The notes beneath the pieces were generated by a model. It was not told the origin of the DNA, ran no database searches, and saw nothing but the letters and a program-made list of their open reading frames with translations. From Pseudomonadota bacterium (GTDB taxonomy: Bacteria; Pseudomonadota; Gammaproteobacteria; JAKAQQ01), in NCBI GenBank assembly GCA_021828045.1, contig JAKATI010000011.1, forward strand, positions 1 through 35,203: a stretch of DNA of 35,203 bases, written 5' to 3'. Below, one piece after another: positions 9,852-19,193 of the stretch (positions are counted from its first letter, which is position 1; each line of letters begins with the position of its first letter). A program made the position numbers and the translations under genes.

Positions 9852-10937
9852 TCAGGAGGAGGGACGGGACGACCCGATCATGACCAGCCGGGTGAGCGGA
9901 ACCGGAGCCTTGGGTTCCAGTCCCGGCTTCTCATTCTCCATGACCATGTCGGCAATCACGTCGGGGGCCACCAGGGTCAGATGGGCCAGGTGCCTGCTCC
10001 GACCGAGAGTCGGCAGGAGTGCCAGGATGTTCCGGACATACGACATCCCCCGCTGTGAGTAGAGGTCGAGTCCGAGCGCCAGCCGGGCCGGATCGAGGGG
10101 GATTTTGGACTGCCGCATGTCAGCCCGGAGCCACCGAAAGCGGCGGAAAGGAGGCCGGGTATTGATGGCCTTGAGGTAATAGCGGACGGAACTGGCCAGG
10201 GAGGGGAAGGCCCGGACGAAGTGGGTCGGGTCTTGGCCGAGGGCCCGGGGCACCATCCCCACAAACGGGTTCCCCGTCCAGATTCCGAAAAGGTCATTGC
10301 CTTGTACCGCAAACCGCGAGGTCCCCCATCCGCTTTCCATCGCCGCCTGGGCCAGTGCCAGGATCACTGGCACCACATCCACCCGCCGCAGCAGGCGAGC
10401 CTGAACCCGGTGATTCCCAAGCGAACCACTCACGCCGTAGGACACCTCAATCTCGCGTTCGAGGAAGCGCTGCCTGCGGCCCTGGGCTCCCTTCTCGGGT
10501 TGGGCGAAGCTGCGGATCAGGAAACGGCGTTGTTCGAGGATCCGCTCATCGGCAGCGAGGACGATCGGCAGGAGGGTTCTCAGGAAAGTGGTTTTCTTCT
10601 GATGGGTCGGCAGGCTGGCCAAGCCTTCCGGCAGGTGTCGAAGGGCAATTGCCGGTACAATCCGGCGCGGCGGCCAGTGATAGTCATATGCTGCATAGAG
10701 AGTGACCAACTGGTGAATATTCGCATTCGTGATTCGAGAGAGGGAGGGTCCGGGAAAGGGTTTCCGTTCGGAAAACCGGGAACTGGAGCCGGACCATAAC
10801 CCGACCACGTGCCAGACCAAGAAGACTGGAACAGCCAAAAGGAGGACAAGCCCGATCCGCTCCGGGAAACCGCCACCGGCTGTTTTCTCTCGTCGTCGAA
10901 CCCCGGGAAACTGGGCGAGGGACCTGGAATCTTCCAC
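9852..10937 (-). CDS. Bax-like protein with glucosaminidase (GH73-type) domain
   Basis: VVPVILALAQAAMESGWGTSRFAVQGNDLFGIW...FRAFPSLASSVRYYLKAINT; N-terminal TM anchor. SD AGGAGG directly upstream of the GTG start at 10937. Confidence 0.82.
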   Translation of the reverse strand: MEDSRSLAQFPGVRRREKTAGGGFPERIGLVLLLAVPVFLVWHVVGLWSGSSSRFSERKPFPGPSLSRITNANIHQLVTLYAAYDYHWPPRRIVPAIALRHLPEGLASLPTHQKKTTFLRTLLPIVLAADERILEQRRFLIRSFAQPEKGAQGRRQRFLEREIEVSYGVSGSLGNHRVQARLLRRVDVVPVILALAQAAMESGWGTSRFAVQGNDLFGIWTGNPFVGMVPRALGQDPTHFVRAFPSLASSVRYYLKAINTRPPFRRFRWLRADMRQSKIPLDPARLALGLDLYSQRGMSYVRNILALLPTLGRSRHLAHLTLVAPDVIADMVMENEKPGLEPKAPVPLTRLVMIGSSRPSS

Positions 10938-11157
10938 GGCAGGCCTCCTTTTTAGACTACCCAGTCTAACATGAACTGGGTGTTAATGGGAGTTTAACTT
11001 TTTTTTCTTTGATTTCAGAGCGAATAAGGTACACCACGTTTACATCAAAACGTGAAAATCAATATTTTCATTGAAAAGCTGCTATTTCCTCTTAATTTCA
11101 TCCAATATCATATTTTTTGTATGGACAGCTTTCCACGGCGACAAGCTCGATCAAGGC

Positions 11158-11964
11158 TCAGCCGTATCGTCCCGTGATATATGCGTCAGTTTTTGGGGAT
11201 GAAGGATTCGTGAGGAGGGTATCGATATCTTTGTATTCGATCAGGTCTCCCATGAAAAGAAATGCAGCGAAATCAGAGACTCGCGCAGCCTGCTGCATGT
11301 TGTGGGTCACAAGGATGATGGTGTAGTCGGCCTTGAGTTCGGTGATCAGTGCCTCGATCTTGAGACTGGAATGGGGATCCAAGGCGGATGCCGGCTCGTC
11401 AAGCAGCAGCACTTCGGGCCGGATGGCGATCGCCCGGGCGATGCAGAGACGCTGTTGCTGTCCACCCGAGAGCCGGGTCCCGCTTTCCAAGAGCTTGTCC
11501 TTGACCTCCTCCCAGAGGGCCGATTTCTTGAGTGCCCACTCCACCCGGTCGTCCATGCGCGTACGGGAGAGCCGTTCATAGAGCCGGACCCCGAAGGCAA
11601 TGTTGTCGTAGACCGACATGGGGAATGGAGTCGGTTTCTGGAAGACCATGCCCACCTTGGCACGCAGCGCATGGACATCCTGGCTTTTGCTGAGGAGGTT
11701 GGTCCCGTCCATGAGGATTTCCCCACTGGCACGATGGCCCGGATGAAGCTCATAGATCCGGTTAAAGCATCGGATCAGGGTGGTTTTCCCGCATCCGGAC
11801 GGCCCGATGAAGGTGGTGACCTTCCGTTCGGCAATATCAAGGCTGATGTCATGGAGCGCATGGGCCGTCCCGTAGTAAAAATTAAGATTCCGGACCTGGA
11901 ATTTCGGGTTCGGAATAACCGGCCCGTCAGATGGGGCCGGACTTTTACTAAGAATTTGATTCAT
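11158..11964 (-). CDS. pstB: Phosphate ABC transporter ATP-binding protein PstB
   Basis: [22 protein letters not shown] Walker [34 protein letters not shown]; PstB-type residues ([10 protein letters not shown]). Confidence 0.94.
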   Translation of the reverse strand: MNQILSKSPAPSDGPVIPNPKFQVRNLNFYYGTAHALHDISLDIAERKVTTFIGPSGCGKTTLIRCFNRIYELHPGHRASGEILMDGTNLLSKSQDVHALRAKVGMVFQKPTPFPMSVYDNIAFGVRLYERLSRTRMDDRVEWALKKSALWEEVKDKLLESGTRLSGGQQQRLCIARAIAIRPEVLLLDEPASALDPHSSLKIEALITELKADYTIILVTHNMQQAARVSDFAAFLFMGDLIEYKDIDTLLTNPSSPKTDAYITGRYG

Positions 11965-12093
11965 AATGGATTTTTAAAAACGACCACTCGCGGTGGAAAG
12001 CCGCCTTCGGTGATGGCCGGTACCCGATCGGGAGTGGCGATCCTTGCCTGAATGACGCACCCATTGTGGCCCATATGCGGCTTGGAGGTCTCC

Positions 12094-12099
12094 ATTATA
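12094..12099 (-). promoter_or_regulatory. Candidate -10 element upstream of pstB
   Basis: TATAAT on the minus strand (ATTATA on plus), about 130 nt upstream of the pstB start; no convincing -35 seen. Confidence 0.35.
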
Positions 12100-12211
12100 C
12101 AAAGGGAACGGGCCGACACCCGCCCCCCTCCTGGAAAGCTCCCCGAGCCGTTCATCCAAGGATCGCTACCACTGGTCGCCAACCGGTTGTAAAGACGGGA
12201 AAGCTTGCCCG

Positions 12212-12769
12212 ATGATATCGCTCATGAAAACCCGGGCCCGCGGATTGACCCTGCTTGAGACGATGGTCGTGATCGGACTGGCGGCCATCCTGGCCACAAT
12301 TGCGATCCCGAGTTACCTTCGCTTCATGACAGAGAACCGCATGGCCAGCGAGATGAACAGCTTCGAGACGGCCCTCATGCTGGCCCGTAGCGAGGCCATC
12401 AAGCGGGGCGAGGAAGTGACCCTGTGCACCAGCACCTCGGGCACCGACTGCAGCATCGCCAGCAACTGGAATGCAGGCTGGCTCATTTATAGCAATCCGC
12501 AGAACCAGTCCGATGTACCGGATCCGGCCGATATCATCCGCACGGATGGCGGCTTCACCAACACCGACACACTGGTCGGTAGCAATACCACCCTGGACCA
12601 TGCCGTGAGTTTTACCGGACTCGGCATCCTCGTTCCGGGAGAGCTCACAGGAGGGAACTTCGATCTCGAGACCCAACCACCCGACAGCTCCCTCACCCGC
12701 TGCCTCACCATCGGTCCCGGTGGACAACTGGCCGCCTCCGAACCGGGTCAACCATGTCCCGTCGAATGA
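12212..12769 (+). CDS. Type IV minor pilin, GspH/FimT family
   Basis: Prepilin peptidase motif RARG|LTLLETMVVIGLAAILATIAIPSYLRF; start 12212 or ATG 12224. Confidence 0.88.
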   Translation: MISLMKTRARGLTLLETMVVIGLAAILATIAIPSYLRFMTENRMASEMNSFETALMLARSEAIKRGEEVTLCTSTSGTDCSIASNWNAGWLIYSNPQNQSDVPDPADIIRTDGGFTNTDTLVGSNTTLDHAVSFTGLGILVPGELTGGNFDLETQPPDSSLTRCLTIGPGGQLAASEPGQPCPVE

Positions 12770-13266
12770 TCAACCATCCCCGCCCCACCCTCCTGTTGTC
12801 GGGTTTCAGCCTCATCGAAGCGCTGGTGGCCATGGTCGTGATCGCCATCGGCCTACTGGGGCTTGCCGCCATGGTCACGGCCGGACTCCGTTCCAACCAG
12901 GTCGCGAACCTGCAGAGTCTCGCGGCCATCGACGCCGGCAACATTGCCGCCCTCATGTCCGCCAATCCGGCAGGAGTCGCGGCCGGAAACTACGTCATCA
13001 CCTCGCTTCCAACCAGCCCGCCGCCGAACCTGTGCCAGTCCGCCGCGACCCCTTGTTCGCCCGCCGAGGAAGCCCAGGCCGATCTCTGGGGCTTCGCCCA
13101 GAACCTGGAGAGCAACCTGCCCGATCCTGCGGCACAGATCCAGTGTGCGGTGGCCTGCTCGAGCACCACCGATGCACCCATGGTCATCACCATCACCTGG
13201 ACCAGCCAGAGTCCGGACGGCCGGGCCATGGCCACCGCCAACTACAGCACGGTCTACCAGCCATGA
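12754..13266 (+). CDS. pilV: Type IV pilus modification/minor pilin PilV
   Basis: LLLSG|FSLIEALVAMVVIAIGLLGLAAM, PilV family. Confidence 0.9.
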   Translation: MSRRMINHPRPTLLLSGFSLIEALVAMVVIAIGLLGLAAMVTAGLRSNQVANLQSLAAIDAGNIAALMSANPAGVAAGNYVITSLPTSPPPNLCQSAATPCSPAEEAQADLWGFAQNLESNLPDPAAQIQCAVACSSTTDAPMVITITWTSQSPDGRAMATANYSTVYQP

Positions 13267-14102
13267 CCCGCCCCCATCCGGTGCAGCACCGCGGCTTTGG
13301 CCTGATCGAGTTTTTGATCGCCATCGCGCTCACCCTCTTTCTGGTGGCGGGGCTGGCCACCATTTACCTTAGCAACGAACAGGGATCGGTCGCCCAGCGT
13401 GCCGAGGCGGCGCTCGCGGACAACATCCGCCTCGCGGTCACTCTGCTCACGACCGACATCCGCCAGACCGGCTACCGCTGGGACCTGTCCGAACCCGTGG
13501 GCCAGATGTTCACGATCATCCCCGACTATGAGGCCGATCCCACGGCCTTTCTCGCGACTCCCAGCAATCCGCTCATCATGGGAGATTGGGCCAATACCGG
13601 CTCCTCCCTGCCCTACGGCCTGGCCGCGAGTTTCCAGTCGGACGGCACACTCAGCAACTGCCAGGGCCAGCTCGTGCCCATCGGCGCCATCGATACCGAC
13701 GTCTGGAAGGTCAACAAGGCGACCGATCAGCTCGAATGCAAGAGCCGGATCTCGACCATCAGCAACGACGCCTTTGACAGCTACGTGCCGCTCGTGAACA
13801 ACGTGGAGACCATGATGGTCCGGTTTGGCGTCGACACCCAGAACACGGGCTCGGTCTCGGCCTACGTCAGCGCACCGAATGTCGACGTCTACAGCCAGAT
13901 CCTGTCGGTCCAGCTGGCGCTGGTCATGGTCAGCGGAAATCCCGCAGCCCCCCAGGGCGACGTGGGCGATGTCCTGCCGACCCCGGCCCAGGGGAGTTAT
14001 GACCTCCTCGGCATGACGTACACGCCCTCCACCCCACCGGACCGCTACCTCCGCATCGTGGTCGTCCGTGACATCGCGCTCAAGAACCTGTTGGCCGACT
14101 GA
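13263..14102 (+). CDS. pilW: Type IV minor pilin PilW
   Basis: MTRPHPVQHRG|FGLIEFLIAIALTLFLVAGLATIYLSN; ATG at 13263 overlapping the pilV stop. The ORF track extends artefactually to 12720. Confidence 0.9.
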   Translation: MTRPHPVQHRGFGLIEFLIAIALTLFLVAGLATIYLSNEQGSVAQRAEAALADNIRLAVTLLTTDIRQTGYRWDLSEPVGQMFTIIPDYEADPTAFLATPSNPLIMGDWANTGSSLPYGLAASFQSDGTLSNCQGQLVPIGAIDTDVWKVNKATDQLECKSRISTISNDAFDSYVPLVNNVETMMVRFGVDTQNTGSVSAYVSAPNVDVYSQILSVQLALVMVSGNPAAPQGDVGDVLPTPAQGSYDLLGMTYTPSTPPDRYLRIVVVRDIALKNLLAD

Positions 14103-14716
14103 TGCCCATGAACCACCCCCGCCCCCCCCACTGCTCCCGCGGCATCGCCCTGATCACCGCCCTCGTGTTCCTGGTGGTGCTCACCCTGCTCGGTGTGACC
14201 CTCATGGAAGGGATCACCCTCGAGCAGCGCATGGCTCATAACCTGCGGGAAAAACAGCGGGCCATTGCCGCGGCCGATGCGGCACTCAACGGGACCGCGA
14301 GCTGGCTGTCCTCCATTCCCGTGATCCCTCTTCCGACCCCGACCCAGCCGGGGGTAGCCAGCCCGTTTTCGATCTATGCCTACGACGACAGCACGGTCTC
14401 CACCATCAATTTCGCAAGTGACAGCTTCTGGTCTTCCAGTCTCCCCCAGAGCTATCAGCAAAGCTATCCCTTCAATAGTGCCGGGGCCACATCCAGTAGC
14501 GGGATCACCTTTGATGGCGGGATCCTCCAGTACGCCTCCGATCCGGAGATCTTCCTCGTCGAACTGCCGACCGTACCTCTCCCGGGGGACAACTTGGCTG
14601 CCATGGGCGCGACCTATGGCGTGAACAGCGTTCCCCGCACCTTCCAGCTGACTGCCTGGGCCACTGGGGGAACTGCCAACGCCGTAGCGGTCATCCAGGA
14701 AACCTATCGGCCCTGA
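14102..14716 (+). CDS. pilX: Type IV minor pilin PilX
   Basis: CSRG|IALITALVFLVVLTLLGVTLMEGITLEQRMAHN, PilX N-terminus. Confidence 0.88.
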   Translation: MPMNHPRPPHCSRGIALITALVFLVVLTLLGVTLMEGITLEQRMAHNLREKQRAIAAADAALNGTASWLSSIPVIPLPTPTQPGVASPFSIYAYDDSTVSTINFASDSFWSSSLPQSYQQSYPFNSAGATSSSGITFDGGILQYASDPEIFLVELPTVPLPGDNLAAMGATYGVNSVPRTFQLTAWATGGTANAVAVIQETYRP

Positions 14717-14730
14717 CCCGGAGGTCGTCG

Positions 14731-17700
14731 ATGTCCAATCCTTCCCATCCTTCAGGCTTCTCACGCCGCTCCGTCCTGGCCGTTGGGCTCCTGCTTGGAG
14801 CCGCGCTGATCCCCGGAGCCCGTGCGAGCACCCCTCCCACGGTTCCGATCTCGAACGTCCCCCTGACCCTCGTCAATCCGACGCATCCAGAGGTTCTCCT
14901 GGTCCTGGCCAACTCCCAGTCCATGGACGGTGATCTTGCGGGAGCCATCATGACCGGGTCGGGCGAGATCCCCGCCCTGGCCGGATCGAGTTCCCCCGTT
15001 GACTACAGCGTGCCGGCCGGCTTCACTCCTCCCTGCGTGGCGGCGAACACTTCCGGGGATGCCCCCTATACCACCTTCGGAAGCTCCTCGGCTCCGGCCT
15101 GCCCGAACCCCGGTATCGAATACGACAATTCGGCAAGCCGTCTCAACGTCGCCAAGGAAGCCCTGAGCCAGGTCATCAGCTATTACGCGGCCAACTTCGA
15201 CATGGGCCTCATGGATTACTCGACCGGGGGATCCGCAACCTATACGACCTGGCTCTACATGATGAGCGAACCGGGTGGCTTTACCTTCGGGACAAGCGAT
15301 TCGACCCCTCCGGCCGATGGCGGCAATTGGCGTCCCAATCCCTGTTACCTCTCGACCCTGAACTCCTGCGCCGCGATCGAAACCTACCTCACGAACCCCG
15401 CCGTCCTTTCGGACCCCTATATCTCGACGGTGGCCACCTCCGACAATCCCGCGATCAACGATGTGCTCTACGCCGGAGGCTTCCCTTCCGTCTTCCTCAA
15501 CTTTGACGGCCCGTACTGCAATGGCGGCGCCAATTACTGTCCCGGATCCCTGATCTACAGCGACTATACCCTTTCGGACTACAACAACGGCGCCATCTCG
15601 ACCAACTACAACGGATCCTCGCCGAACGGCTATGCACTGGGTACCAATCCCACGAACGCCGGCTATGTGCCCCACAGCACCCAGGTGCTGTACGCGGAAC
15701 GCGGGTTCGGCTTCTACAGCAGCGCGAGCTCAACCACAGGGAACCTCCTTGTGCCGATCGAATCCTATACCGATGCGACTGGGTGCAGCGGACTGACCGA
15801 GCTCCAGTGCTACATCCAGCAGTTCACTCCCTATCTCGCACCGGAGACCAACGATTCGGGCAGTTCCGAGATCAAGGCGATTGCCATCCAGTCTCCAGTC
15901 GCCGGCGTGCTCGAGGGAGCCTATAACTACTACACCGGTACCGATGCACCGGTCTCGAACACGGACTGCGCGGCCAACCGTTATGTTGTGCTGATCACCG
16001 ATGGGTTGCCAACCCAAGACCTTGGAGGAGGACTCTGGCCACCCCTGGGATCCCGTTCGGCGGTGGGCTACGGAGAGACCGCAACCTTCAACCTGGTGGG
16101 GGGCGGCACGGTTTCCACCACCGATTCCTCTTTCGCAAACGACGTCGAGGCCGGCCTGACCACGACCCTCGCCTCGACCAACGACCAGGCGCTCACCGAT
16201 ACCATCACCAAGCTCACCGATCTCGATGACGCACACATCAAGACCTACATTGTCGGCATGGGTGCCGGGGTCGATCCCGCACTCAACCCGGCCGCGGCAG
16301 CGACCCTCAAGGCCATGGCGATCGCCGGCGGCACACAGAACTACTATCCGGGAATCAGCCCGGAGGCCGTCACCGACGACCTGCAGGCCATCTTCGGTGC
16401 CATCAACGTGAACAACGTGGCCACGACCTCGGCCTCCGTCAACTCCACCTCGCTCAACACCTCGACCGTGGTCTACCAGGCCAAGTTCGACTCCGCAGCC
16501 CTGCCCTATGCCGACTGGACCGGTGAGCTGCAGGCCTTCCCGGTGACGGCCAGTGGCACCGTCAACATCCAGTCGGGTGCCTTGTGGGACGCCGCCCAGG
16601 AATTGGATACCACACTCGCCGGCACGGGCTGGAACACCCGGCCAGTGGCCACCTGGAACCCGGCTGCGGACAATGGCGTCGGGGCCGGGGTTCCCTTCGT
16701 CTGGGCCGACCTCTCTCCCCTCCAACAGGACCAGCTCGAAACCCTCTGGAGCAGTCTCACGGTGAGCGAGCAGGCGGCATTCGGGGACAACGAGGCGACC
16801 TATGGACAGGCCGTTCTGGACTACCTATTGGGGGATACGGCGGGTGAGGAGGTCAATGGAGGGATTTTCCGAGACCGGTCGGCGCTCCTCGGCGACATCG
16901 TGGACAGCAATCCGGTCTACGTCGGCCCGCCGGAGGGCACCTACACGGATGCCTCGTACCTGACCTTCGCCCAGGATCTGGCCAACCGGACGCCGGCACT
17001 CTACGTCGGTGCCAACGACGGAATGCTCCACGCCTTCTCGGCCACCACCGGCCAGGAGCTTTTCGCCTACGTGCCCAACGGGGTCTTCGCCAATCTGGCC
17101 AATCTCACGAATCCCACCTACAACCAGTCCCACGAATTTTTCGTGGATGGATCTCCGTCAGCCGGCGATGTCCAGTTCAGTGACGGCAGCTGGCACACGA
17201 TCGTGACTGGCGGTCTCAACGACGGCGGGGAAAGCATCTACGCCATCAACGTGACCCACCCCACCCAACTGGAAACGGCCTCCGGCCTGGCCAGCCATGT
17301 GCTCTGGGAGTTCACCGATCCCTACCTGGGACTCACCTACAGCCAGCCCCAGGTCGCCCGCATTGATCTCAACGGCAGTCCGACCTCGGTCGTCATCTTC
17401 GGATCCGGCTATGACAACGCCGATGGCAACCCTTATCTTTATGTCGTGAATGCCCAGACCGGCGCCCTGATCGACCGCCTCTCGCTCTGTTCCGATGTCC
17501 CCACCGCCTGCAATTCAAGCAAAGCCAACGGGCTGTCGACCCCCGTAGTCGTGCCGGCCGACGGTTCAACCCTGGACAATCTGGTTTACGCAGGAGATCT
17601 CCAGGGCAATCTCTGGCGCATCGACATCTCGTCGAGCTCACCCGCGGACTGGACGGCATCCGTCCTGTTCCAGGCGGGATCTGCCACCGATCCGCAGCCG

Positions 17701-18426
17701 ATCACGACCCAGCCGGTGGTCAGCCTGGCCCCTTCCGGCGCACCTGCCGGTTCCCTGCTCGTCATGTTCGGAACCGGGCAGTTCTTGGGCACGCCGGATC
17801 TCACGACCACCACAACCCAGGGCTTTTACGGGATTCTCGACCCCACACCCGCCGGCGGGACACCTCCCTCCAACTATCCGCCTGGCTATAACAAACTCGT
17901 CCAGCAGACGCTCTCGGACGCCACCTACAGCTACACGAGCTCGACGGGACAGACCATTACCCTGCCGATCCGTACGGTCACGAACAACACGATCGACTGG
18001 AGCAGCAAGGACGGATGGTATCTCGACCTGCCCGATGCCGGCGAGCGGGTTGTGACCAACCCGCATATCGAGGGGGGTGCCGTCATCTTCACGAGCTACA
18101 TCCCGGATGCAGCCAGCACCACAAGCTGCTCGACCGGCGGGTCGAGCTTTCTCATGGTCCTGAACTTTGCCACGGGGGGCGCCTTCCCCGGGCCCGAGCT
18201 CGACCTCAACGGCGGCAACACGATCAATGCCTCGGACCAGTACAATGGCCAGAATCCGGTTGGCATCGGCCTGGGCAACGGTTTTGCAGCGGCCCCCACC
18301 ATTGTCCGGACACGGCCGGGGGTCATCGGCGACATCAAGCTCGTCACACTCTCCACGGATACCATCGCGTCCTGGAAGGAACGCGGGGGTAACCGGGGCA
18401 GGCTTAACTGGAAGGAAATCCGCTGA
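14731..18426 (+). CDS. pilY1: Type IV pilus tip-associated adhesin/biogenesis factor PilY1
   Basis: 1231 aa; degenerate vWA-like N-terminus (LVLANSQSMDGD), C-terminal PilY1 beta-propeller (LYVGANDGMLHAFSATTGQELFAYVPNGVF). Confidence 0.93.
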   Translation: MSNPSHPSGFSRRSVLAVGLLLGAALIPGARASTPPTVPISNVPLTLVNPTHPEVLLVLANSQSMDGDLAGAIMTGSGEIPALAGSSSPVDYSVPAGFTPPCVAANTSGDAPYTTFGSSSAPACPNPGIEYDNSASRLNVAKEALSQVISYYAANFDMGLMDYSTGGSATYTTWLYMMSEPGGFTFGTSDSTPPADGGNWRPNPCYLSTLNSCAAIETYLTNPAVLSDPYISTVATSDNPAINDVLYAGGFPSVFLNFDGPYCNGGANYCPGSLIYSDYTLSDYNNGAISTNYNGSSPNGYALGTNPTNAGYVPHSTQVLYAERGFGFYSSASSTTGNLLVPIESYTDATGCSGLTELQCYIQQFTPYLAPETNDSGSSEIKAIAIQSPVAGVLEGAYNYYTGTDAPVSNTDCAANRYVVLITDGLPTQDLGGGLWPPLGSRSAVGYGETATFNLVGGGTVSTTDSSFANDVEAGLTTTLASTNDQALTDTITKLTDLDDAHIKTYIVGMGAGVDPALNPAAAATLKAMAIAGGTQNYYPGISPEAVTDDLQAIFGAINVNNVATTSASVNSTSLNTSTVVYQAKFDSAALPYADWTGELQAFPVTASGTVNIQSGALWDAAQELDTTLAGTGWNTRPVATWNPAADNGVGAGVPFVWADLSPLQQDQLETLWSSLTVSEQAAFGDNEATYGQAVLDYLLGDTAGEEVNGGIFRDRSALLGDIVDSNPVYVGPPEGTYTDASYLTFAQDLANRTPALYVGANDGMLHAFSATTGQELFAYVPNGVFANLANLTNPTYNQSHEFFVDGSPSAGDVQFSDGSWHTIVTGGLNDGGESIYAINVTHPTQLETASGLASHVLWEFTDPYLGLTYSQPQVARIDLNGSPTSVVIFGSGYDNADGNPYLYVVNAQTGALIDRLSLCSDVPTACNSSKANGLSTPVVVPADGSTLDNLVYAGDLQGNLWRIDISSSSPADWTASVLFQAGSATDPQPITTQPVVSLAPSGAPAGSLLVMFGTGQFLGTPDLTTTTTQGFYGILDPTPAGGTPPSNYPPGYNKLVQQTLSDATYSYTSSTGQTITLPIRTVTNNTIDWSSKDGWYLDLPDAGERVVTNPHIEGGAVIFTSYIPDAASTTSCSTGGSSFLMVLNFATGGAFPGPELDLNGGNTINASDQYNGQNPVGIGLGNGFAAAPTIVRTRPGVIGDIKLVTLSTDTIASWKERGGNRGRLNWKEIR

Positions 18427-18437
18427 GGTAAAGTGCC

Positions 18438-18704
18438 ATGACCCGAACCCATCGTAACCTGGTTCTTGCCCTCCTCCTGTGCGCCTGGATGGTTCCTGCA
18501 GCGCACGCCATCGTCCCCGTTCTCGTCCGCCCTGACGGGACGGTCATCAACCTGTCGACTGGGGTCGCAACCCGGACCGACGGCAGCCATTACCGGCTGT
18601 CGCCGGCCGCCCTTCAGGCGCTCATCAAGGCCCATGCCCGGCTGAATCCCCTCCGACCCACCCCCCACAAGGGGATCCCGCACCTTTTGGAGAACGGCTC
18701 ATGA
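18438..18704 (+). CDS. Small exported protein encoded between pilY1 and pilE
   Basis: 88 aa with signal peptide MTRTHRNLVLALLLCAWMVPAAHA; stop overlaps the pilE start (ATGA), implying real coupled translation. Confidence 0.75.
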   Translation: MTRTHRNLVLALLLCAWMVPAAHAIVPVLVRPDGTVINLSTGVATRTDGSHYRLSPAALQALIKAHARLNPLRPTPHKGIPHLLENGS

Positions 18705-19108
18705 AGACCCGGGGCTTCAGCCTGATTGAACTCCTCGTGGTGATCGCCATTGCCGGCATTCTTTTTTCCATTGCGATGCCGGCATACGAGCAATACATCC
18801 TGAGCGCCAACCGGACGGATGCCATCAAGACGCTCCTCGAAGTCTCGAACAGCGAGGGAGAATATTACACGCAGTACAACCAGTACACGTCGGCGCTCAC
18901 CGCCCTGGGCTACGCATCAAACAACGTGACCAGCGAAAACGGTTACTACGTCGTGACCGTCACTTCCGCCCAACCCCAGACCTTCACCCTGACGGCAACC
19001 CCGCAAGGGGGGCAGGTTCGGGACACCCATTGCGGAACCTTCACCCTGAACTCGCTGGGGGTGAGGGGAGTGACCGGAACCGAAGGGGCAACTCACTGCT
19101 GGCAGTAG
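18701..19108 (+). CDS. pilE: Type IV pilin PilE family
   Basis: MKTRG|FSLIELLVVIAIAGILFSIAMPAYEQYI; C-terminal Cys pair (CGTF...CWQ). Confidence 0.9.
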   Translation: MKTRGFSLIELLVVIAIAGILFSIAMPAYEQYILSANRTDAIKTLLEVSNSEGEYYTQYNQYTSALTALGYASNNVTSENGYYVVTVTSAQPQTFTLTATPQGGQVRDTHCGTFTLNSLGVRGVTGTEGATHCWQ

Positions 19109-19193
19109 CCAGACCGGAACCCTCGCGTCCATTCCAGGGGACACTGCCGGTCATACCGGCTACAATGCCCTGCCTCCTCACGGGTTCCCCGGC

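Noticed and set aside
8784-10058. 424-aa plus-strand ORF
   Set aside because: Spans antisense of yebC, the YfaZ-like gene and part of the Bax-like gene; no recognisable motif.
12720-13262. N-terminal extension of the pilW ORF
   Set aside because: Out-of-frame overlap with fimT/pilV; the prepilin signal and pilV-overlapping ATG place the true start at 13263.
14761-16725. Minus-strand ORFs opposite pilY1 (14761..15675, 15730..16725)
   Set aside because: Antisense to pilY1; Gly/Val/Arg-rich GC-bias artefacts.
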